A stretch of DNA of 37,406 nt from Anaerovibrio sp. (GTDB lineage: Bacteria; Bacillota; Negativicutes; Selenomonadales; Selenomonadaceae): assembly GCF_024697385.1 (NCBI RefSeq), contig NZ_JAILFV010000130.1, forward strand, positions 1-37,406, in the 5' to 3' direction. A program made the position numbers and the translations under genes. The notes beneath the pieces are model-generated. The model had not been told where the DNA came from, searched no databases, and saw only the letters and a list, made by a program, of their open reading frames with translations. How positions within the stretch are numbered: position 1 is the stretch's first letter; every line of letters begins with the position of its first letter. Positions 20,068 to 26,470 of the stretch are shown here, in pieces.

Positions 20068-20098
20068 AAAGGGCCTGCTGCAAATGCGGGCCTTTTTT
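20068..20098 (+). terminator. Terminator after leuA
   Basis: AAAGGGCCTGC pairs with GCGGGCCTTTT (loop TGCAAAT), followed by T residues. Confidence 0.85.
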
Positions 20099-20138
20099 GT
20101 ATAGAAAAAATATATTCTGTATGGAGGATAGTTTTGAT

Positions 20139-20588
20139 ATGAAAGCCGTAGTTACCCGTGTAAATTCTGCGTCAGTGGAAATAGAAGAAAAAATTAATGG
20201 TTCAATTGGCAGGGGCTTTTTGGTTTTGTTGGGAATTGCGCCTGATGATACGGAAAGTGATGTGGAGATTTTAGCTGAAAAAATATGCAATTGCAGGATT
20301 TTTTCTGATGAAAAGGGTAAGATGAACCTGAATCTGGAAACTGTAGGAGGGAGTCTCCTGGTGATATCCCAGTTTACGCTGTTTGCAGATCTGAAAAGCC
20401 GCAGGCCCAGCTTTTCGGGGGCAGGTAAGCCTTCCATGGCAATCCCCCTTTACGAAAAATTTTTGGAGCTGTGCCGTTTAAAAGGTTTTGTTGTTCAGCA
20501 TGGAGAATTTGGTGCAGACATGAAGGTGGTGTCGGAGAATGATGGTCCTGTGACATTGATTTTTGATACTTCAGAATGGCGCAAATAA
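20139..20588 (+). CDS. dtd: D-aminoacyl-tRNA deacylase Dtd
   Basis: Removes D-amino acids (and glycine from tRNA-Ala) mischarged onto tRNA. The ATG at 20139 (MKAVVTRVNSASV) is preferred over the upstream start at 20097 because GGAGG lies 11 bp before it and family members begin with MKAVVQRV-like sequence. The 149 residues contain the SQFTLFAD motif (77-84) and the NDGPVTL Gly-cisPro motif near 137-143. It sits between the leuA terminator and the rny promoter. In many Bacillota dtd follows relA; that is not the case here. Confidence 0.95.
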   Translation: MKAVVTRVNSASVEIEEKINGSIGRGFLVLLGIAPDDTESDVEILAEKICNCRIFSDEKGKMNLNLETVGGSLLVISQFTLFADLKSRRPSFSGAGKPSMAIPLYEKFLELCRLKGFVVQHGEFGADMKVVSENDGPVTLIFDTSEWRK

Positions 20589-20610
20589 TGGGCTCCTAGG
20601 GTATCCTTCC

Positions 20611-20639
20611 TTGACACTGTTTACTAATTTCAGTACAAT
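20611..20639 (+). promoter_or_regulatory. rny promoter
   Basis: TTGACA (20611-20616) and TACAAT (20634-20639) are exactly 17 bp apart, about 90 bp before the rny start. Confidence 0.8.
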
Positions 20640-20726
20640 ATAATAGAATGGCTGTGTGGTCATATACAGTCAATTTTGATGATAATTAATGCTTAAATGG
20701 CTTATTAATTAAAAAGGGGGTGTGTT

Positions 20727-22265
20727 ATTATCATTGAGATAGTTGTGGCAGCTGTTGGTGCACTTATTATCGGTGGCTTTTGTGGATATATGATGCGTAA
20801 GCAATCTGCAGAGAAGCAGATCGGTTCTGCTGAAGAAGAAGCACGACGCATTGTGAGAGACGCTGAGGAAAAAGGTGAGGCTGCTAAAAAAATGAAAATG
20901 CTCGAGGCGAAGGAAGATGTTCATCGTCTTCGTCAGGAGCTTGATAAGGATACTCGTGAACGCCGATCCGAAATCCAGCGTCATGAACGCCGTGTAGTAC
21001 AGAAGGAAGAAAATCTTGACCGTAAGATTGATGCCTTGGAGAAAAAGGAAGAAAACCTTTCCTCCAGAGAAGCAAAATTGGAAAAAGCGCGTGCTGAGGT
21101 CAATGAACTTCACGAAAAACAGAAGGTTGAACTGGAAAGAATATCAGGACTTTCCACTGAAGATGCAAAAAACATGCTTTTGGTTGAGGTTGAGGAAGAA
21201 CTGAAACACGAAAAAGCATTGATGATTAAGGAGTACGAACAGCAGACCAAGGATGAGGCAGAGAAAAAAGCCAGAAACATTATATCTCTGGCTATTCAGC
21301 GCTGTGCTGCTGATCATGTGGCAGAAACCACAGTTTCTGTTGTGGCATTACCTAATGATGAGATGAAGGGACGCATTATTGGTCGTGAAGGGCGTAATAT
21401 CCGCGCCTTGGAGACTATGACCGGTATAGACCTGATTATTGATGATACTCCGGAAGCAGTAATTCTTTCTGGATTTGATCCTGTCCGCCGTGAGGTGGCC
21501 AGAATTGCCCTGGAAAAGTTGATTACGGATGGTCGTATTCATCCTGCCCGTATAGAGGAAATGGTTGAAAAGGCTCGCCGTGAGGTGGATCAGCGTATCA
21601 AGGAGGCTGGTGAACAGGCTACCTTTGATACGGGAGTTCATGGACTGCATCCAGAGATTGTGAAGCTGTTGGGCCGTTTGCGCTATCGGACAAGTTATGG
21701 ACAGAATGTATTAAATCATTCCGTTGAAGTTGCGCATTTGGCAGGGATGATGGCCGCTGAGCTTGGCGTGGATGTTATGTTGGCCAAGAGGGCCGGTCTG
21801 ATTCATGATATTGGTAAATCAATAGATAATGAAGTCGAAGGAACACATGTCACTATTGGTGCAGATATTGCCAAGAAATACAGGGAATCCAAGCTGGTTA
21901 TTAATGCAATTGCAGCTCATCATGGTGATGAGCAGCCTATGACGGTAGAAGCTGTATTGGTAGCCGCTGCGGATGCAGTGTCAGCTGCGCGCCCTGGAGC
22001 CCGTCGTGAAAGTCTGGAGACTTATCTCAAGAGACTGAGCAGGCTGGAGGAGATTGCCGAAAGCTTTAATGGTGTTGAGAGATGCTTTGCTATTCAGGCA
22101 GGTCGTGAGATTCGTGTCATGGTTAAACCTGATAAGGTAGATGATGTTGAGTCAGTTGCACTGGCACATGATATCGTCAAGAAAATTGAGGCTGAGCTGG
22201 AATATCCAGGACAGATCAAGGCAACCATTATCCGCGAAACCCGGGTAGTGGATTATGCTAAATAA
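20727..22265 (+). CDS. rny: Ribonuclease Y, membrane-anchored mRNA endonuclease
   Basis: RNase Y starts mRNA decay in Bacillota. After an N-terminal membrane helix come a long coiled coil (about 25-190), a KH domain ([15 protein letters not shown]) and an HD domain with the metal pair H360-D361 in LIHDIGKS. The start is unusual. The first canonical codon in frame is GTG at 20745, which has no ribosome binding site at proper distance and cuts into the membrane helix. The frame is open upstream, and GGGGG (20716-20720) lies six bases before an ATT at 20727 that would give the complete helix ([17 protein letters not shown]). I therefore place the start there. It precedes ymdB, as in many Bacillota, with one gene between. 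Confidence 0.9.
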   Translation: MIIEIVVAAVGALIIGGFCGYMMRKQSAEKQIGSAEEEARRIVRDAEEKGEAAKKMKMLEAKEDVHRLRQELDKDTRERRSEIQRHERRVVQKEENLDRKIDALEKKEENLSSREAKLEKARAEVNELHEKQKVELERISGLSTEDAKNMLLVEVEEELKHEKALMIKEYEQQTKDEAEKKARNIISLAIQRCAADHVAETTVSVVALPNDEMKGRIIGREGRNIRALETMTGIDLIIDDTPEAVILSGFDPVRREVARIALEKLITDGRIHPARIEEMVEKARREVDQRIKEAGEQATFDTGVHGLHPEIVKLLGRLRYRTSYGQNVLNHSVEVAHLAGMMAAELGVDVMLAKRAGLIHDIGKSIDNEVEGTHVTIGADIAKKYRESKLVINAIAAHHGDEQPMTVEAVLVAAADAVSAARPGARRESLETYLKRLSRLEEIAESFNGVERCFAIQAGREIRVMVKPDKVDDVESVALAHDIVKKIEAELEYPGQIKATIIRETRVVDYAK

Positions 22266-22284
22266 TAACTGGGGACATTAAGTG

Positions 22285-22320
22285 TCGGGCTGTTGCATCT
22301 GCAACAGCCCGATTTTGTTT
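22285..22320 (+). terminator. Terminator after rny
   Basis: A perfect 13-bp stem (TCGGGCTGTTGCA with TGCAACAGCCCGA) is followed by TTTTGTTTTT. Confidence 0.92.
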
Positions 22321-22343
22321 TTATTATAGCCAGGAACAAAGAC

Positions 22344-22480
22344 TGGAAAAGAAGTCTAATATAAGGTATAATAATCATGTACTGAACACTTGTTGGATTT
22401 ACCTGCAAATGAAATTAATATGGGTGTTCTCAAAAAAGATATGAGCGAGCCGGCAGATTAGCCGGCTCTTTAGAATTTTT
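22344..22480 (+). promoter_or_regulatory. Candidate leader/attenuator or small RNA upstream of the 22509 gene
   Basis: TATAAT (22367-22372) with a weak -35-like TGGAAA (22344-22349) could start a transcript that ends about 100 nt later at a GC-rich hairpin, GAGCCGGC (22447-22454) with GCCGGCTC (22461-22468), followed by TTTAGAATTTTTT. An upstream GAACAC/GTGTTC pairing is also visible (about 22384-22428). It could be a small RNA, or an attenuated leader for the gene starting at 22509. The terminator-like hairpin is clear; the promoter is weak. Confidence 0.4.
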
Positions 22481-22482
22481 TG
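22447..22482 (+). terminator. Terminator-like hairpin 27 bp before the 22509 gene
   Basis: An 8-bp perfect GC-rich stem with loop AGATTA and a T-rich tail (TTTAGAATTTTTT). Its place just before a start codon suggests attenuation. Confidence 0.7.
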
Positions 22483-22508
22483 TCATTATGTTGAAGGGGG
22501 TAGGTAAT

Positions 22509-23027
22509 ATGGAGCATTCAAACAGTACTGAAAGTGAAGTTAGCATGGACAGTGTTCAATTATTGGCATCGTTGCTGATATGTTATCCGGAGTTTTCCAA
22601 AATTACCTTGGACTCCAGGCGCAAGGCCATAATCATGGAAGTTTCCGTAAAAGGGGAACCGGATCCTGATACCTTTGTGGCTGATAAGCAGTTTATTATT
22701 GACAGTATCAAGCTGTATCATGATATTGAATATAGCCGTGATGCGGAGTTCGCCCTGTTTTATTCTGATTATTCTCTTCATATATACAGGGATTTAGCAA
22801 CTTTTTCCCACAATGAGGTTGGATTGCTGCTGCACTTGTTGAAAGACAGGTTTGGTGATAATATCTTAGCTGATGATAATAAAAATGCTGATGAGGATTT
22901 GTTGGCCACCCAGGCCGAAATGATAGACCATCGTATCAGATTCCTGAAGGAAAATCGTATCAATGAATCTGTGGTGGCTGTCCGTGAAGAGGGCAGAGTA
23001 ATGGTTTTTGGTAACGATTATATATAA
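22509..23027 (+). CDS. Conserved-looking hypothetical protein between rny and ymdB
   Basis: I do not recognise this family. The ATG at 22509 (MEHSNSTESE) is chosen because GAAGGGGG lies about 12 bp upstream; a TTG at 22488 is also in frame. The 172-residue product is acidic and soluble, without signal peptide or membrane helix. It contains an amphipathic region with LLASLLICYPEFSKITLDSRRKAIIMEVSV, and a C-terminal beta-rich end VVAVREEGRVMVFGNDYI. Position between rny and ymdB hints at a link to RNA turnover or the YmdB pathway, but that is guilt by association only. Repeat copy B starts inside its stop codon. Confidence 0.75.
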   Translation: MEHSNSTESEVSMDSVQLLASLLICYPEFSKITLDSRRKAIIMEVSVKGEPDPDTFVADKQFIIDSIKLYHDIEYSRDAEFALFYSDYSLHIYRDLATFSHNEVGLLLHLLKDRFGDNILADDNKNADEDLLATQAEMIDHRIRFLKENRINESVVAVREEGRVMVFGNDYI

Positions 23028-23184
23028 TGAGCTTAAGATGTCCTCTTCCTCTTTAGGTGGGGGAAGAAATGAATAATAGGCGGTGGGCATATCTCCCGCC
23101 TAGTGCGGCGTAGAGCTAGTGCCCTTCGGTAAAATGCTGATTGGAATATTTTCCTTCTGGGGAAAATTTGAGCAATGGCGTTAT
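23024..23184 (+). repeat. Dispersed structured repeat, copy B (divergent)
   Basis: It runs from ATAATG (23024) to CGTTAT (23184), 161 bp, and overlaps the stop codon of the preceding gene. Compared with copy C, the second hairpin is AGGCGG/CCGCCT instead of AGCTGG/CCAGCT and the third is ATTTTCC/GGGGAAAAT instead of a longer A/T stem, so both sides of the stems changed together. The GCATATCTC loop and CCTCTTTAGGTGGGGG segment are kept. There is an insertion of about 20 bp after the second hairpin. It lies directly upstream of ymdB in the same orientation. Confidence 0.85.
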
Positions 23185-23227
23185 TGCAGGCAGGTGGCTC
23201 TTTGACCTGCCTGATTATGTGAGGTAA
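23168..23227 (+). other. Short upstream ORF at the 3' end of repeat copy B, before ymdB
   Basis: A TTG at 23168, five bases after GGGG, opens a 19-codon frame (beginning MSNGVIAGRW) that ends with TAA at 23225-23227, five bases before the ymdB ATG. Its first codons match the equivalent frames at the ends of the other copies (MNNGVI, MNNCVM). Whether it is translated is unknown; it could couple ymdB translation. Confidence 0.3.
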
Positions 23228-23232
23228 TATCC

Positions 23233-24015
23233 ATGAGATTGATGATTGTTGGCGATGTAGTGGGACGGCCTGGACGCAAGGCTTTTGCCAGGCATACCCG
23301 GGAGCTTCGTCAAAAACATAATGTTGATGTTGTAATAGTGAATGGTGAGAATTCTGCCGGTGGCAAAGGCGTGAGCCGAAAATCACTGGATGAGCTGTAT
23401 AATAATGGCGCAGATATCATTACCTCCGGTAATCATATTTGGGATAACCGTGAAGTTTATGGCTTGATTGATTCTGAGCCGTATCTGATACGGCCGGCCA
23501 ATTACCCTGAAGGGGCGCCGGGAAAAGGATGGTGTATTTATCCTTTCAAGGCTAAAAATATTGCTGTTGTTAATATGTCCGGCCGTGCTTTTATGCCGGA
23601 GATGGATTGTCCCTTCCAGAAAATCGAGGATGTGCTTTCTGAAATAAAAGATCAGGCTGATATTACCATATTGGATTTTCATGCTGAAACTACATCTGAA
23701 AAAATGGCTATGGGATATTATCTCGATGGCAGGGTTCAGGCAGTAGTGGGGACACATACCCATATTCAGACTGCTGACCAGAGGATTTTGCCTAACGGTA
23801 CTGCATATATTACCGATCTGGGAATGGTGGGACCGTTGAATTCTGTTCTGGGCGTTAAAGCTGATATTATTATTAAAAAATTTACATCCTGCATGCCTGT
23901 GAGGTTTGAATTGGCTGATGGTCCTGCAGTGTATTCGGCTGTAATAGTGGACATCGAGGACGCTACTAATCGTTCCACAGGAATAGAAAGAATTCTGATA
24001 AATGAAGATCAGTAA
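23233..24015 (+). CDS. ymdB: YmdB-family metallophosphoesterase (TIGR00282)
   Basis: A calcineurin-like phosphoesterase; the Bacillus subtilis homologue hydrolyses 2',3'-cyclic nucleotides and affects biofilm and motility decisions. The 260 residues show the metal-binding motifs in order: GDVVGRPGR (D8), NGENSAGGKG, SGNHIWDN, DFHAETTSEK and GTHTHIQT. The ATG at 23233 follows GAGG. It is separated from rny by one unknown gene and repeat copy B; rny-ymdB neighbourhood is a common Bacillota arrangement. Confidence 0.93.
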   Translation: MRLMIVGDVVGRPGRKAFARHTRELRQKHNVDVVIVNGENSAGGKGVSRKSLDELYNNGADIITSGNHIWDNREVYGLIDSEPYLIRPANYPEGAPGKGWCIYPFKAKNIAVVNMSGRAFMPEMDCPFQKIEDVLSEIKDQADITILDFHAETTSEKMAMGYYLDGRVQAVVGTHTHIQTADQRILPNGTAYITDLGMVGPLNSVLGVKADIIIKKFTSCMPVRFELADGPAVYSAVIVDIEDATNRSTGIERILINEDQ

Positions 24016-24095
24016 AGTCTTAGGTGCTCAAAGCAGGACTTTTGGTTAAAATTGCGAATATATATCGCTAAAACCATGTGATGGAGAGAAAATCT

Positions 24096-24923
24096 ATGTC
24101 AAGTGATTTACATATGCACACCCGATGCTCCGATGGGCTGTTGAATCCTGAGGAAATTGTGGATGCTGCAAAGGCAGCAGGCCTTAATTATATTGCCATT
24201 ACTGATCATGACACAGTAAATGGTATTTGTCAGCTGTATGAGGCGGGGCTTTATCCGGCCAAGGGTATCAAGATAATACCCGGGATAGAGTTTAGTGCAC
24301 ATCATGAGACCCAGGAAATTCATATTTTGGGTTACAATATTGATATTTATGACAAAAATCTGACTGATAAGCTGAATGATGTTGTGGAGGCAAGATGGTC
24401 CAGATTTTCCAGTATTGTTAAAAAACTGCAGGAGATGGAGTATGATATTTCCGAAACGGATGTGTTGGAAATTGCCGAGGACAGTACTTCCATCAGTCGT
24501 TCACACATTGCACAGGCTATGGTGAAGAAAGGGTATTTTTCATCAGTAAGGGCATGCTTTGAGGAAATCCTGGAGAAGGGGCGTCCTGCATATGTTTCCC
24601 ATTTTCGTCTTGAACCTGGTGAAATAATAGATCTGATAAAGCAAAGCGGGGGGATTCCTGTATTGGCTCATCCAAAGCTGATAAGGGATGATGTCTTGGT
24701 GGAGCAGCTGCTTAAACAGGGGATAGAAGGTGTTGAAGCCTTTTATCCGAAGCATGACAGTGAGGATACGGCACGGTATCTGGAAATGGCCAACCGTTAT
24801 AATCTGATGGTAACAGGTGGTTCGGATTTTCATGGCATACCCGGCCGGTCACCGTTATCCCTGGGAGACTTTGTAATTGATGACAGCTATGCTGCTGAGC
24901 TATATCGTGATCCAAATATGTAA
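24096..24923 (+). CDS. PHP-domain phosphoesterase (YciV/RNase AM-like)
   Basis: A 275-residue PHP-fold metalloenzyme. Visible metal ligands are DLHMHTRCSDG at the N-terminus, ITDHDT, the Glu in PGIEFSAHH, LAHP and GGSDFHG. This arrangement fits the YciV/TrpH family, whose members hydrolyse 3',5'-nucleoside bisphosphates (pAp) and trim 5' ends of small RNAs; the exact substrate here is inferred. The ATG at 24096 is chosen because GGAGAG lies eight bases upstream; a GTG at 24078 is in frame but unsupported. Repeat copy E starts three bases after its stop. Confidence 0.88.
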   Translation: MSSDLHMHTRCSDGLLNPEEIVDAAKAAGLNYIAITDHDTVNGICQLYEAGLYPAKGIKIIPGIEFSAHHETQEIHILGYNIDIYDKNLTDKLNDVVEARWSRFSSIVKKLQEMEYDISETDVLEIAEDSTSISRSHIAQAMVKKGYFSSVRACFEEILEKGRPAYVSHFRLEPGEIIDLIKQSGGIPVLAHPKLIRDDVLVEQLLKQGIEGVEAFYPKHDSEDTARYLEMANRYNLMVTGGSDFHGIPGRSPLSLGDFVIDDSYAAELYRDPNM

Positions 24924-24925
24924 AA

Positions 24926-25064
24926 ATAATGAGGGTAAAGAAATCCTTATCTCCTGTAGGTGGGCAGCATATCATAACAGGGGGTGTGCATGTTTCTGGC
25001 CTCGTTGAAATGCTAATAGTAATATTTTTCTTTTAAGGAAGGAAAATGTGAATAATTGCGTTAT
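24926..25064 (+). repeat. Dispersed structured repeat, copy E (most divergent)
   Basis: It runs from ATAATG (24926) to CGTTAT (25064), 139 bp. Shared blocks with copy C are the CCT..TAGGTGGG segment, ACAG..GGTGTGCAT, CTCGTTGAAATGCTAAT and the TTTTTCTT..AAGGAAGGAAAAT hairpin. The long-range stem reads AATGAGG/CCTCGTT where copy C has AACGAGCT/AGCTCGTT, a compensating change. Its 3' end supplies the likely ribosome binding site (AAGGAAGG) and the GTG start of the next gene. Confidence 0.75.
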
Positions 25065-25956
25065 GAATTGCATAGGTGGTGATTTTTTGGAGGTTATTGC
25101 TTTTGTTGGTCCCAGTGGCACAGGTAAAAGTCATAGAGCGCTGCTGGTTGCACATAATACACAGGCGGATGCTATTATTGATGATGGCTTGTATATCAAG
25201 GATGGCAAAATATTGGCAGGAAGCTCGGCCAAAAAAGAACAGAATAAGGTGCTGGCAGTAAAAAGGGCTATTTTTGTCCTGCCAGGCCATGCTGACGAAG
25301 TTCGTAATGCCATTGAAAACAGTCAGCCAAAGAAAATTTTGATTTTGGGTACCTCTGAAAATATGGTCATTAAGATTGCCAAGGCACTGAGGTTGCCGGA
25401 AATCTCAAGATTTATTCATATAGAGGATATCGCCACCCAGGCTGAGATTGATAAGGCCCGGGATCATCGCCTGCAACAGGGAAAGCATGTTATCCCTGTA
25501 CCTACGATAGAATTAAAGCCGCATTTTTCAGGATATTTGGTAGATTCTCTCAGTTCATTGCTAAAGCGGAACAGTGAAAGTCAGCGGAGCAGGCATAGGC
25601 ATCTGGGAGAAAAATCAATTGTGCGGCCTGTATTCAGCTATTGTGGAAAGCTGGTAATTGAGGATTCGGCCATTGAAGCTATTGTCAGGAAAATACTTTT
25701 GGACAGCGGCAGCGTGAACAAGGTCGTGCTGGCTGAGGTGCGGCATATTTATAAGGGCGATGGGGCTGTGGGCTATGAATCCCAGGGAATAGAACTCAAC
25801 TGTGATGTAATTATTTCCTTTGGCAAGCATATCCCGACACTGGTTCAACAATTACAGGCCATGGTGAAAAAGGAAGTTGAAAATCTGACAGGAATGGCGG
25901 TCAAAAAAGTTAATATCACTATCAAGGCATTATTTGTTCATCCTAAAAAGGTGTAA
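25048..25956 (+). CDS. P-loop ATPase fused to an Asp23/Gls24-like domain
   Basis: A 302-residue cytoplasmic protein of unknown role. The N-terminal half has a Walker A motif GPSGTGKS at residues 21-28 and a Rossmann-like pattern (AIIDDGLYI, KKILILGTSENM). The C-terminal part from about 195 resembles the Asp23/Gls24 (YloU-like) alkaline-shock fold: SYCGKLVIEDSAIEAIVRKIL, GIELNCDVIISFG and VENLTGMAVKKVNITIKALFV. The fusion suggests an ATP-dependent envelope or stress function, but this is inference. The start is GTG 25048 with AAGGAAGG, both inside repeat copy E; TTG 25087 after AGGTGGTG is an alternative that would start five residues before the core strand. Confidence 0.82.
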   Translation: MNNCVMNCIGGDFLEVIAFVGPSGTGKSHRALLVAHNTQADAIIDDGLYIKDGKILAGSSAKKEQNKVLAVKRAIFVLPGHADEVRNAIENSQPKKILILGTSENMVIKIAKALRLPEISRFIHIEDIATQAEIDKARDHRLQQGKHVIPVPTIELKPHFSGYLVDSLSSLLKRNSESQRSRHRHLGEKSIVRPVFSYCGKLVIEDSAIEAIVRKILLDSGSVNKVVLAEVRHIYKGDGAVGYESQGIELNCDVIISFGKHIPTLVQQLQAMVKKEVENLTGMAVKKVNITIKALFVHPKKV

Positions 25957-25995
25957 GGCGATAGGATTGTGCCTTGTGGGGAAAATGCACATTGC

Positions 25996-26026
25996 AATAA
26001 AAAACGCTCTGCCTACAGCAGAGCGT
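25996..26026 (-). terminator. Terminator of the tRNA-Gln transcript
   Basis: On the minus strand a 9-bp stem (ACGCTCTGC with GCAGAGCGT) is followed by TTTTTTATT. It lies 12 bp beyond the tRNA. Confidence 0.85.
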
Positions 26027-26037
26027 AAATTTGTTTT

Positions 26038-26113
26038 TGGCAGGGGTAGCAGGACTCGAACCTACGAATGCTGGATTCAGAATCCAGTGCCTTACCAACT
26101 TGGCGATACCCCT
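26038..26113 (-). tRNA. tRNA-Gln (anticodon CTG)
   Basis: The minus strand folds as a cloverleaf: acceptor AGGGGTA (26113-26107) with TACCCCT (26048-26042), anticodon stem CTGGA/TCCAG around the loop TTCTGAA, which gives anticodon CTG for the codon CAG, and a T-arm with GGTTCGAGTCC. The discriminator base G and CCA (26040-26038) are encoded. It resembles the Escherichia coli tRNA-Gln(CTG) closely in layout. Confidence 0.95.
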
Positions 26114-26252
26114 ATATATTTTCTTTGCAACGATAATTAGTATACGACATTCATTTTACTGTGTCAAGAAAAATATGATTTTCCCGTTGATAAAATGATG
26201 GAGTTAATATTGCACATGAATCAAATGGTTGGTATGATGTGGGAAAATGATA

Positions 26253-26394
26253 ATAACGAGCTTTAAGAGGTCCCCTTCCTCTTTAGGTGGGGGAAAACAA
26301 ACTACAACAGCTGGTGAGCATATCTCCCAGCTCGTTGAAACGCTAATTGGAAGATTTTTCTTCTAAAGAAGAAAAATTTGAACAATGGCGTTAT
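26253..26394 (+). repeat. Dispersed structured repeat, copy C (complete, 142 bp)
   Basis: The reference copy. Ends ATAACG (26253-26258) and CGTTAT (26389-26394) are inverted repeats. Hairpin 1: CCCC (26272-26275) with GGGG (about 26289-26293) and inner CCT/AGG. Hairpin 2: AGCTGG (26309-26314) with CCAGCT (26327-26332). Hairpin 3: ATTTTTCTTCT (26354-26364) with AGAAGAAAAAT (26367-26377). Long-range: AACGAGCT (26255-26262) with AGCTCGTT (26329-26336), which excludes hairpin 2, and AACGC (26339-26343) with GCGTT (26388-26392), which excludes the terminal pairing. TTG at 26378 opens a frame continuous with the DUF389 gene. Confidence 0.92.
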
Positions 26395-26470
26395 AATGTT
26401 AAATCGTGCAAAGGCGCCAGGGGATATCAGTGCCTTTTATTGTATACGGGTGATCTGGGGAGATTGGACT

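Noticed and set aside
23024..26394. CRISPR or tandem repeat array
   Set aside because: Copies are about 140 bp, kilobases apart, in both orientations and with differing lengths; there are no regular spacers or cas genes.
26378..26470. DUF389 protein starting at TTG 26378
   Set aside because: As a main start it is weaker: the ATG at 26471 has a good ribosome binding site and gives the usual N-terminus, while the extra 31 residues look non-conserved. It is kept only as part of the repeat-end observation.
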